From Thiosocius sp963753845 (GTDB lineage Bacteria; Pseudomonadota; Gammaproteobacteria; Chromatiales; Chromatiaceae): a DNA stretch of 64,000 nucleotides. Both the position numbers and the translations under genes were made by a program. The stretch lies in the NCBI GenBank assembly GCA_963753845.1, contig CAVWEI010000001.1:310001-374000 (forward strand). The letters are read 5' to 3'. Of this stretch, positions 33,717 to 41,325 are shown piece by piece. The stretch's first letter is position 1. The number at the start of each line of letters is the position of its first letter. The notes below the pieces were generated by a model. It made no database searches and was not told the DNA's origin. It saw only the letters and a list, made by a program, of their open reading frames with translations.

Positions 33717-34964
33717 TCAGTCGAATCTGTACATGGCGCCTATGCTGACCAGCAGGGCCCCGGCACCTTTGAATTCCCCGACGAGACCATTGTCGTTCTC
33801 TCCCGGTTTGAGCTTGAGTGTGTCGCGCTTGGTATAGAGTATCCCGCCGTCGATCTCGAGTTGCCTGGAAACCTTGTAACGGCCGCCGACAGAAAATATC
33901 TGACCGTCGGACTCGGGCAATTCGAAGCCAATCGTGCTTTTCGGGGCAGGCGACTTGTCCAGCGCAAACCCGCCCATCAGGGTCCACTTGTCGTTCAGCT
34001 GGTGGGTGATACCGAAACGGTAGGTGTTGGAGTCTTTCCAGTCCTTGGGGATCGGCCTGTCAAAAAACGGTACCAGCGGCGGTGGGACCGGTGAGCCGTA
34101 ATTGAAGTCCAGGTCTTTATAGGCAGACCAGTAGGTGCGTTCGAAGACGAACTCGACGGTGGTACGGTCGGTGACGTCAAAGGCCGTAGCGAGCGCCAGC
34201 GCAGCAGGCAGGGGTATATCGACGCTCACCGAGCCGTCGTACAGGGTCACCGCACCGCCTCCCACGCCGAGTTCTGCGTCGCCCTCGATGGTCAGGTCCA
34301 CCTTGGAGCGGTAGGTCGCCGCCAGGGACAATCTTTCGGTTGGTTCGAAGTGCAGGGCCAGGTTGTAGCCGAAATCGACCGAGTCACCGTCCATTTTCCG
34401 GAATATCGAGTTGGGTACCGTGCTCTTGACCTTGCCTTTGCTGTAGACCATGCGCAAGCCACCGCCGATCGCGAGTTTGTCGGTGAGCCGATAGCCGGCG
34501 GTGGGGTTGACCTCGATCGTTTCCAGCGAAAACTTTTCGGCAGAGCGCGCCCCCCATTTGTCCCATTGCTTGGACAGGCCACCGGGGGTGACGATCGACA
34601 GGCCGAACCTGGCCCTTCCCACGTAGGGACTGACGTAGTGCATGGTCGGGATCAGGAAGTCTTCCTTGTCGCTGTCATCGTTCGCTGGAAAACCGAACTG
34701 GGTGCCGCGATACTCGACGCTTGGCAGGTGTATGTAGGTCAGGTCACCGCGGATTGCGCCGCCGTCCTCGTCCAGCGCCATCTTGGCAGGATTGTAGTAA
34801 GACGCGTCGGGGCCGACGGCATTGGCGACATAGGCCGCCGACAGGGCGGTTGCGTTGGTCGAGGTCTCCGGTATCTTGTAGCCGGCTGCCATCAATGTTC
34901 CGGACGAGGCCGCAAGCGTGCATGCGATGATCGCCGAAAGCCGGTTACCCTTGGTGATATTCAA
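33717..34964 (-). CDS. FadL/OmpP1/TodX-family outer membrane transporter
   Basis: A 415-residue outer membrane beta-barrel with a signal peptide (about 1-27, ending TLMAAG) and the N-terminal plug pattern TNATALSAAYVANAVGPDASYYNPAKMA, typical of FadL-type channels for hydrophobic substrates. The chain ends in an aromatic-rich strand (GAMYRFD), as barrel proteins do. The start is TTG at 34964, supported by a strong GAGAGGAGAAG ribosome site. It is divergent from the LysR gene. Its substrate (fatty acids, aromatics or other lipids) cannot be told from sequence. Confidence 0.9.
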   Translation of the reverse strand: MNITKGNRLSAIIACTLAASSGTLMAAGYKIPETSTNATALSAAYVANAVGPDASYYNPAKMALDEDGGAIRGDLTYIHLPSVEYRGTQFGFPANDDSDKEDFLIPTMHYVSPYVGRARFGLSIVTPGGLSKQWDKWGARSAEKFSLETIEVNPTAGYRLTDKLAIGGGLRMVYSKGKVKSTVPNSIFRKMDGDSVDFGYNLALHFEPTERLSLAATYRSKVDLTIEGDAELGVGGGAVTLYDGSVSVDIPLPAALALATAFDVTDRTTVEFVFERTYWSAYKDLDFNYGSPVPPPLVPFFDRPIPKDWKDSNTYRFGITHQLNDKWTLMGGFALDKSPAPKSTIGFELPESDGQIFSVGGRYKVSRQLEIDGGILYTKRDTLKLKPGENDNGLVGEFKGAGALLVSIGAMYRFD

Positions 34965-35120
34965 TCGCTTCTCCTCTCCCGTGGCGCTTTCGTATTCTTT
35001 ATTCGACTCATTGTTAACCGCCTAAGGCTATTTCAGGTGGTTGGGTATTGTCCAGCCAGACGCCGAATGCCGCCTGGGCGCATTTGCGCAGGCGCCGCAG
35101 ACTTCGCAGTATTAACTGGC

Positions 35121-35140
35121 TATAATATAAGCCTCGCTTA
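35121..35140 (+). promoter_or_regulatory. Consensus -10 with overlapping inverted repeat before the LysR gene
   Basis: A perfect TATAAT (35121-35126) is followed at once by TAAGC-CTC-GCTTA (35128-35140), an inverted repeat located at the expected transcription start. No good -35 is present. This is the layout of an autoregulated or activator-dependent LysR promoter. Confidence 0.4.
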
Positions 35141-35165
35141 TTGATCCACTGAGAGTATTTGATCC

Positions 35166-36068
35166 ATGGCCGATCGTCGGTTGCAAGTCTTCAACACGGT
35201 GGCGCGCCTTCTCAGCTTTACCAAGGCTGCCGAAACCCTCCACATGACCCAGCCCGCGGTGACCTTCCAGGTCCGGCAGTTGGAGGAGTATTTCAATACA
35301 CGCCTGTTCGACCGCACCCACAATCGCATTAGTCTGACCGAAGCCGGCGCGCGGGTGTACCAGTTTTCGGACAAGATATTCGAACTGTACGGTGAGATGG
35401 AAAACGCTGTGCGGGAGATGACCGGCGAGATCAGCGGCTCACTGACCATCGGTGCGAGTACCACCATCGCGGAGTACATGCTTCCTGCACTGTTGGGTGA
35501 TTTCCGCGCCAAGTACCCGGACGTGAGTATCCATCTCAAGGTGTCGAATACCGACGGTATCGTCTCCATGGTCGAGAACAACACCATCGACCTCGGCGTG
35601 GTGGAAGCGCCCGTCAGCAACAAGAATCTCGTGGTGGACGAGTGTCGTCGCGACAACCTGGTTGCGATCGTGCCGCCCGGGCACCCGAAGGCAGAGCTCA
35701 AAAAGATCACCCTGGATGAATTGCTGGAATACCCTTTCATTTGCCGCGAAGAGGGCTCCGGCACGCGGGAGGTCATCGCCGAACATATGACGCAATGGTC
35801 GAAATGCCAGTGTATGGATGTGGCGATGGAGCTTGGCAGCCCGGAGGCGGTCAAGGGTGCCGTCGAGGCGGGGATGGGCATATCGGTGGTATCGACCGCG
35901 ACCATCCAGAAAGAACTCCGGCTGGGCACCCTGGTTGCCATCAAACTGGATCCACCCCTGGAACGCCCTTTCTCCTTTGTCCATCAGAAGCAGAAATTCC
36001 GGGTGCGCGTGATGGAGGAACTGCTGGAATTCGCGCGTGCCTATTGCGAGGAGCATCGCGGAAGTTGA
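35166..36068 (+). CDS. LysR-family transcriptional regulator
   Basis: A 300-residue LysR regulator with the N-terminal winged helix-turn-helix (FNTVARLLSFTKAAETLHMTQPAVTFQVRQLEEYFNTRLF, about residues 8-47, split here only for recognition of the family) and a C-terminal periplasmic-binding-type effector domain with SGSLTIGASTTIAEYMLP and GSPEAVKGAVEAGMGISVV. It resembles the CysB/CbbR-type branch in the effector domain, but its ligand cannot be named. It is followed after 28 bases by a small gene on the same strand and is divergent from the FadL-type gene, a possible target. Confidence 0.9.
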   Translation: MADRRLQVFNTVARLLSFTKAAETLHMTQPAVTFQVRQLEEYFNTRLFDRTHNRISLTEAGARVYQFSDKIFELYGEMENAVREMTGEISGSLTIGASTTIAEYMLPALLGDFRAKYPDVSIHLKVSNTDGIVSMVENNTIDLGVVEAPVSNKNLVVDECRRDNLVAIVPPGHPKAELKKITLDELLEYPFICREEGSGTREVIAEHMTQWSKCQCMDVAMELGSPEAVKGAVEAGMGISVVSTATIQKELRLGTLVAIKLDPPLERPFSFVHQKQKFRVRVMEELLEFARAYCEEHRGS

Positions 36069-36096
36069 CCCGCAAATTGCAGTCGGACAGGCAGGC

Positions 36097-36474
36097 ATGT
36101 TGCCGCCCAAGCTGAAGCTGCCGGCATCCGAGCAACGGCTCTTGAACCTGTTCCGGCAGTTGCCGGAATCCGAACAGGACACGTTGCTCAGCTACGCGGA
36201 GTTCCTGGTCCAGCGCGGCGGGGCGCAGCCCGATGGAGCTGCAGAAAAGGCCTTGCCGAAGGAAATTCCCCGGCCGCAATCAGAGACGGTCATCGCGGCG
36301 ATGCGCCGGCTGTCGGAGACCTTCCACATGCTGGAAAAAGACGAACTCTTGCACGAGGCCTCCGCATTGATGACCGCACATGTGATGCAGGGCAGGCCCG
36401 CGGTCGAGGTGATCGATGAATTGGAAGTTGTTTTCCGTCGGCACTATGAGCGCGTATCATCGCCGTCGGAATAG
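36097..36474 (+). CDS. Hypothetical protein downstream of the LysR gene
   Basis: A 125-residue soluble protein of unknown function. The N-terminal half (KLPASEQRLLNLFRQLPESEQDTLLSYAEFL) looks like a short helical module also found in front of prevent-host-death or DUF2281-type proteins, and the second half is helical with a conserved-looking SETFHMLEKDELLHEASALMTAHVMQG. No membrane segments. ATG 36097 is preferred over an upstream ATG that would overlap the LysR gene. Confidence 0.6.
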   Translation: MLPPKLKLPASEQRLLNLFRQLPESEQDTLLSYAEFLVQRGGAQPDGAAEKALPKEIPRPQSETVIAAMRRLSETFHMLEKDELLHEASALMTAHVMQGRPAVEVIDELEVVFRRHYERVSSPSE

Positions 36475-36580
36475 ATTCCCGGAATCGGTCATGAGCAGGA
36501 ACCCTGCCTCCATCCGGCGGTTTGTGACTACCGACCGGGATCACGCTGGATTTGTCGGGGGTTTCTGAAAGAGCGACGTT

Positions 36581-37645
36581 ATGCAACTTATCGCCGACTG
36601 GTTCAAACGCACCTTCTCAGATCCGCAGATCGTTTTCCTGACCCTGGTCCTGGTGATCGGCTTTGCGGTCATCCTCACCATGGGCCATATGCTTGCCCCG
36701 GTTCTGGCCAGCGCGGTGATTGCTTACCTGCTTGAGGGCCTGGTGGAGATTCTGGAGGACCGCGGCACACCGCGCTGGTTGGCCACCAGCCTGGTGTTCC
36801 TGGCATTCATCCTGTTCCTGACGTTGGTCCTGTTCGGCCTGCTGCCGTTGCTGTCGCGCCAGGTCACGGATCTGGTGCAGCAGTTGCCCAACATGATCGC
36901 GGTCGGACAGAAAGCGCTGATGGCATTGCCGGAGCGTTTCCCCGATGTCGTTTCTCCCAAGCAGGCCGAGGAGATACTGGACGCGATCCGGAGCGAAGTC
37001 GGCAGCTATGGCCAGGATGTCCTGAGCATATCGATCTCTTCCGTGGTGGGTGTCCTTACGCTCCTTGTCTACCTGGTCCTGATGCCCATGCTGGTGTTCT
37101 TTTTCCTCAAGGACAAGGACATCATCATTCGCTGGTTTGTCGGCCTGATGCCGGGCGAGCGTGGACTTGCCGACATGGTATGGATAGAGGTCGATCGCCA
37201 GATCGCAAACTACGTGCGCGGAAAGTTCTGGGAAATCATCATCGTCTGGGCCGCCAGTTACCTCGCGTTTTCTTTCTTCGGCTTGCAATACGCGATGCTG
37301 CTGGCGGTTCTGGTCGGGCTTTCGGTCGTGGTCCCCTACGTCGGCGCGACGGTCGTTACTTTTCCGGTGCTGCTGGTCGCCTGGTTCCAGTGGGGTTGGA
37401 GCCAGGACTTCATCTGGGTGGCAGTGGCCTATCTGGTCATTCAGGCGCTCGATGGGAATGTCCTGGTGCCGCTGTTGTTCGGCGAGGTCGTCAACCTGCA
37501 TCCGATCGCGATCATCGTCGCCATCCTGGTGTTCGGTGGTCTTTGGGGCTTCTGGGGGGTGTTCTTTGCGATACCCCTTGCGACCCTGGTGAACGCGGTA
37601 CTGAGAGCCTGGCCGTCGAGCAAGACCGTTCCTGTTGCGGCGTGA
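36581..37645 (+). CDS. AI-2E family transporter (PerM-like permease)
   Basis: A 354-residue membrane protein of the AI-2E exporter/PerM family with about eight hydrophobic helices. The family pattern is visible in the pair of early helices (residues 15-60), the soluble middle (about 95-150), and the C-terminal VVPYVGATVVTFPVLLVAWFQWG and GNVLVPLLFGEVVNLHPIAIIVAILVFGGLWGFWG. Members move small molecules or ions, with sodium/proton antiport shown for some; the substrate here is unknown. A 10-bp hairpin follows its stop. Confidence 0.9.
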   Translation: MQLIADWFKRTFSDPQIVFLTLVLVIGFAVILTMGHMLAPVLASAVIAYLLEGLVEILEDRGTPRWLATSLVFLAFILFLTLVLFGLLPLLSRQVTDLVQQLPNMIAVGQKALMALPERFPDVVSPKQAEEILDAIRSEVGSYGQDVLSISISSVVGVLTLLVYLVLMPMLVFFFLKDKDIIIRWFVGLMPGERGLADMVWIEVDRQIANYVRGKFWEIIIVWAASYLAFSFFGLQYAMLLAVLVGLSVVVPYVGATVVTFPVLLVAWFQWGWSQDFIWVAVAYLVIQALDGNVLVPLLFGEVVNLHPIAIIVAILVFGGLWGFWGVFFAIPLATLVNAVLRAWPSSKTVPVAA

Positions 37646-37675
37646 CAGGGTGGGCTTATTCGCGCGCCCACCCTG
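37646..37675. terminator. Hairpin between convergent AI-2E and DUF2892 genes
   Basis: CAGGGTGGGC (37646-37655) pairs perfectly with GCCCACCCTG (37666-37675). There is no U-tract. It sits directly after the permease stop and before the convergent DUF2892 stop. Confidence 0.55.
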
Positions 37676-37687
37676 AGTAAGCCGAGA

Positions 37688-37870
37688 TCAGCTCTTGTTC
37701 GTCTTGATCCCGAACGGCGCATACGCCGGGCACCATCCGATCGCCGCAGTGATCAGCGGTACCAGACCGATGGCGCCGAGCCAGTTCTGTTCCACGTAGC
37801 CCCAGGCCAGCAGGCCAGCTCCGGCCAAAACGCGCAAAATGCGGTCTATCCCACCAATATTCCTGGTCAT
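37688..37870 (-). CDS. DUF2892 (YgaP-type) small membrane protein
   Basis: A 60-residue protein with two hydrophobic helices and the DUF2892 hallmarks: N-terminal TRNIGGIDRILRVLAGAGLL and C-terminal GWCPAYAPFGIKT. In YgaP-type proteins this module anchors a rhodanese domain; here it stands alone. It follows a Crp/Fnr-type gene by 75 bases on the same strand, a pairing often seen and suggesting regulation by that factor in response to sulfur or redox state. Confidence 0.9.
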   Translation of the reverse strand: MTRNIGGIDRILRVLAGAGLLAWGYVEQNWLGAIGLVPLITAAIGWCPAYAPFGIKTNKS

Positions 37871-37945
37871 GATAATTCTCCCGGGTTGCTTATATAGGTA
37901 TCTGACCTTGGCAGCTTAGGCCGACAGGCATCCGACTTCAGTGAC

Positions 37946-38626
37946 TTAATCACATACCCGGGCGATCGCCTCCAGGGACCCGGGATCAAACAGGTCTATG
38001 CGTCCCCGGCTGAGGCTCAGCAATCCTCTCGATTGGAAGTCCTTGAGCATCCGGCTCACCACCTCGCGTGAGGTTCCCAGGTCAGCTGCGATCTGCTGGT
38101 GGGTTGCCAGCAGCACAGGTCCTTTGTCCCGCGCATGGGTGGCCAGATAGTCCCCCAGCCTTTCGTCCATGCGTCGGAATGCGACCTCTTCGACCAGGCT
38201 GATGACGTCGCCCAGACGGCCGGCCAGCAGCTCCCAGAGGTAGTGTCGCCAGGATTCGGACGAGGTCATCCATTTCAGGACGCGTGACTGCGGGATCAGC
38301 ACGGCATCGAGGTCGGATTCAACCGTTGCATCTGCCGGAAAGGCCCGGCCGCTGAGCATGCACGAGGCAGTCAGTATGCAGCACTCGCCGGGTTCAACCC
38401 GGTAGAGCGTGATCTCCCTCCCGGACTCCGCGAGCTTGTAGACTCGTGCGCAACCGGCAGTGACCAGCGCGAGATGGGTGCAGGTGTCACCTTGATGGCA
38501 GATGCTCTTCCCGCGTCTGAGGGCGACGGCGGAGGTGCTGGCAGCGAGCTCCTCGATCAGTTGGCTGTCGGAGGCGATACCGGGAAAGTGCCGGCCCAGC
38601 TCTGCAATCTGCTCTCGCTCAAGCAC
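37946..38626 (-). CDS. Crp/Fnr-family regulator upstream of DUF2892
   Basis: A 226-residue regulator with an N-terminal beta-roll sensor domain and a C-terminal winged helix-turn-helix; the recognition helix TSREVVSRMLKDF keeps the E-x-x-S-R pattern. The sensor domain has several cysteines (SICHQGDTCTHL, AGCARVY, GECCILTASCML), unlike the Dnr-type regulator in this window. The frame is open to a TTG at 38695, but GTG 38626 after GGGGGG gives a normal family length. Redox or persulfide sensing through the cysteines is possible but unproven. Confidence 0.82.
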   Translation of the reverse strand: MLEREQIAELGRHFPGIASDSQLIEELAASTSAVALRRGKSICHQGDTCTHLALVTAGCARVYKLAESGREITLYRVEPGECCILTASCMLSGRAFPADATVESDLDAVLIPQSRVLKWMTSSESWRHYLWELLAGRLGDVISLVEEVAFRRMDERLGDYLATHARDKGPVLLATHQQIAADLGTSREVVSRMLKDFQSRGLLSLSRGRIDLFDPGSLEAIARVCD

Positions 38627-38741
38627 ACCCGGCCCCCCGTCGCGCACAACAGACAGAGCCGGCCAAGGACACGGGAGAGCAGGGCCTCGCGGCAATGTAC
38701 AGGGTCACGTCGTTGCGAATCCGGTATCGATCGAGGGGCAG

Positions 38742-41186
38742 TCAGATCACGACCTGGGCAAAGTCGTAGTCCATGTTTTCCAGCGGGCGCTGGATGAAGT
38801 TGCCCTGCAGGAAGTCGGCCCCTGAAGACCAGTGCAGGTCGATGCTGCGCGGATCGTCCACGTTGGAGACGATCACCTTGGCCGATGCATCGTGCGCCTG
38901 TTGAATCACGCTGCTGATCACCTGTCGCTCGGCCTTGAGCAGGCGCGGGGCGATATTGATGTAGCGCGCATTCAGGAAGCGCAACACCTTGAAGGCAGCC
39001 GGTTTCTCCGGAAAGCGTGACAGGGAGACCTCGACGTCCATCTCACGCAGGCTCCTGATGTTCTGCTGCGCGACCTTCAGGTCGTGCGAAAGATCGGGCA
39101 GACGAAAATCGATGACCAGGCCGGTACCGACCACCTGCTTGGCGCGCAGGCGGCCGAGCAGCCAGGCATGCAGGTTGACGTTGAGTGCGCTGTGCACCGA
39201 CTGGTGGACGAATATCTGGGTACGACGACCGGATTCGCGCCGTTGTTTCAGGATGTCGATCGCGTGATCGAGTATCCACTGATCGAGTTCCTCGCTAACG
39301 CCGGCGGCCGCGGCGGCGTCCTGCAGCTGGCGGTCGCCGATCAGGTCTCCCTGTGCGTTCGCCACCCTCAGGACGATCTCATAGGTCTCCATGCCGCGCG
39401 TCTGCAGGTCCAACATCGGTTGATACTGGATGATGAAGCTGTCGTCTCTCAGGGCCGCCTTGACCCTTAAAGCGAGGTCCCCATCCGGCGTGGTCGGGCT
39501 CATGCCGCTTTCGCCATCGAGGCTATGGGTATGCACGCGGTTGCCGCCCAGCGCGGCCGCTTCCAGGCAGGCGGATTGTGCACGGCTTACGATGCCGTTG
39601 GCGTTCCCGGAGCTGTCGTCGATGAAACAAAGGCCGATGCTGCCGCTCACCGTGACTTCATCGGCAAACCGGTGAGAGGAAATATGACCGAGCATCCGTC
39701 CCGCCAGGTCGGTGATTGAGGTCTTCGTGTCGCGCTTGAGCAGCAAGCCGAAGGTATGTTCATCGATGCGCGCCGCCAGATCCTTTTCCTCAACCTGTTC
39801 GGCGATCACCTTGCCGAGTTCAGACAGCAGGTGGTCGACGCCGCCGACGCCGATCTTGTGCTGCAGGGATGGCAGGTCGTCCGCCTGGATCAGTATGACC
39901 CCCGCAGATTCCGTGACCTTGTGGTCTTCGATCATCCTGGCAATACGGTCGAGGAACAGCTGGCGGGAGAACAACCCGGTGACCCGGTCGTGTTTCGGCG
40001 GCTGGCCGGTTGCGCTCAGCAACTGGCGTGCGCGGCGGATCCGCGTCTGCACGATCCCCAGCAGGTGCTTTGGTCGAATCGGCTTCGAGATGAAGTCATC
40101 GCCACCAACGCTCAGCGCGTCCAGCTGTTTGTCGGTATTCTGCTCGCCTGAAACGAACACGATCGGGATGGTCACGAACTCCTGGTGGTCGCGAATGATC
40201 GAGGTCAGTTCGATCCCGTTGACCTCGGGCATGTAGATATCCATCAGGATGAGGTCGGGCTTGAATTCGCGCAGGCTCTTGATGACCTTCACCGGCTCGG
40301 TGACCTGCAACGCCTCTATGCCGCCCTTTCTCAGGATGGATGCAGCGAAGTCCGCCTGGGTCGGATCGTCCTCGACGACCAGGACGCGGAACGGCTGCTG
40401 GTTTGGAAGCGCCATGTCACGGATCTGGGTCGCTACCGAAGGTGCATCCAGCGGGGTCACGAAATACCCGTCACCGCCGGCCCTGATCGCATCGACCCGA
40501 AGTTGCAGTGCGGTCGAGCTACTGATGAAGATCAATGGGATATTGATCGACATATGACTGCGCAGTCGCACCAGTTCGGCAGACAGCGGCGGCATCTCCG
40601 GGAGCTCCGCCGTGTCGGCGACGATGACCTTCGGCGGACGCGCCTGCATCTGCTGCAGCAGCCGCTCCGTATCCGAGAAATACAGTACTTCGCAGTCGAG
40701 TCGACGCAGTGCATCGGCCAGCTCGGCGGTCAGCCCGCCTTTCTCACCGAGAACGAAGATGCCGACGGCCGCACTCGAATCCTCCACCGGATGCTCCGCC
40801 GAGACAGTACCATTGGCGGCAGTCTTGAGTGCCCTCAGCAGACCGGTGATAGCGCCGACCTGACCCGGTGCCGGGCTCATGGCGGAGCCGATAAAAGAGC
40901 TGAGATACACCTCGAGGGAAAAAACGCTCTCGTTGAGTTGAAACAAGGAGAAGGCCTTGCTGTTTTCGGAGATTTCGCGGATCCGCTCGTACAGGGCCTC
41001 CAGCTGATCGTGGTCCCATGCACCGTTGTGCAGCCTGGCCCAGATATCCTCGATTGCTGCGATACGTTTTGGCAGTTGTCGGACAAACGCGTCCCTTTGC
41101 CTGGCAGGATCTGCAACCATGTCATCCGGCGGTGGCGCCATCGCGTATTGTTCCCGTTCGAGGTGGAAGAGGGTGATCCCGGTCAT
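38742..41186 (-). CDS. Composite response regulator with degenerate Hpt, GGDEF and EAL domains
   Basis: An 814-residue cytoplasmic protein. An Hpt-like helical bundle (about residues 25-105) lacks the H-x-x-K-G-S phospho-histidine motif. A receiver-like domain (about 140-250) follows, then a good receiver (about 265-385; VVEDD and LILMDIYMP). The GGDEF-type domain reads RIDEHTFG where R-x-GGDEF is expected, and the EAL-type domain reads YEIVLRV where E-A-L is expected, so neither c-di-GMP synthesis nor breakdown is likely. It may bind c-di-GMP or proteins. It is head to head with a hybrid kinase whose Hpt domain is intact. Confidence 0.85.
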   Translation of the reverse strand: MTGITLFHLEREQYAMAPPPDDMVADPARQRDAFVRQLPKRIAAIEDIWARLHNGAWDHDQLEALYERIREISENSKAFSLFQLNESVFSLEVYLSSFIGSAMSPAPGQVGAITGLLRALKTAANGTVSAEHPVEDSSAAVGIFVLGEKGGLTAELADALRRLDCEVLYFSDTERLLQQMQARPPKVIVADTAELPEMPPLSAELVRLRSHMSINIPLIFISSSTALQLRVDAIRAGGDGYFVTPLDAPSVATQIRDMALPNQQPFRVLVVEDDPTQADFAASILRKGGIEALQVTEPVKVIKSLREFKPDLILMDIYMPEVNGIELTSIIRDHQEFVTIPIVFVSGEQNTDKQLDALSVGGDDFISKPIRPKHLLGIVQTRIRRARQLLSATGQPPKHDRVTGLFSRQLFLDRIARMIEDHKVTESAGVILIQADDLPSLQHKIGVGGVDHLLSELGKVIAEQVEEKDLAARIDEHTFGLLLKRDTKTSITDLAGRMLGHISSHRFADEVTVSGSIGLCFIDDSSGNANGIVSRAQSACLEAAALGGNRVHTHSLDGESGMSPTTPDGDLALRVKAALRDDSFIIQYQPMLDLQTRGMETYEIVLRVANAQGDLIGDRQLQDAAAAAGVSEELDQWILDHAIDILKQRRESGRRTQIFVHQSVHSALNVNLHAWLLGRLRAKQVVGTGLVIDFRLPDLSHDLKVAQQNIRSLREMDVEVSLSRFPEKPAAFKVLRFLNARYINIAPRLLKAERQVISSVIQQAHDASAKVIVSNVDDPRSIDLHWSSGADFLQGNFIQRPLENMDYDFAQVVI

Positions 41187-41325
41187 GCGTGAGTGCGCAT
41201 TGGGGACCGGGGTTCAACGATATGCTATCTGTCTGCAGTCTGCCACAATGATACATCCTAACGCCCTGTTTCGATTGGACAATAAGGCCGGTTTTTGTCC
41301 GTTCCCGTTGATGAGGTGATACACA

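Noticed and set aside
36491..36568. A 25-codon open frame between the LysR partner gene and the AI-2E permease
   Set aside because: Too short to support, no Shine-Dalgarno and no known leader-peptide function.
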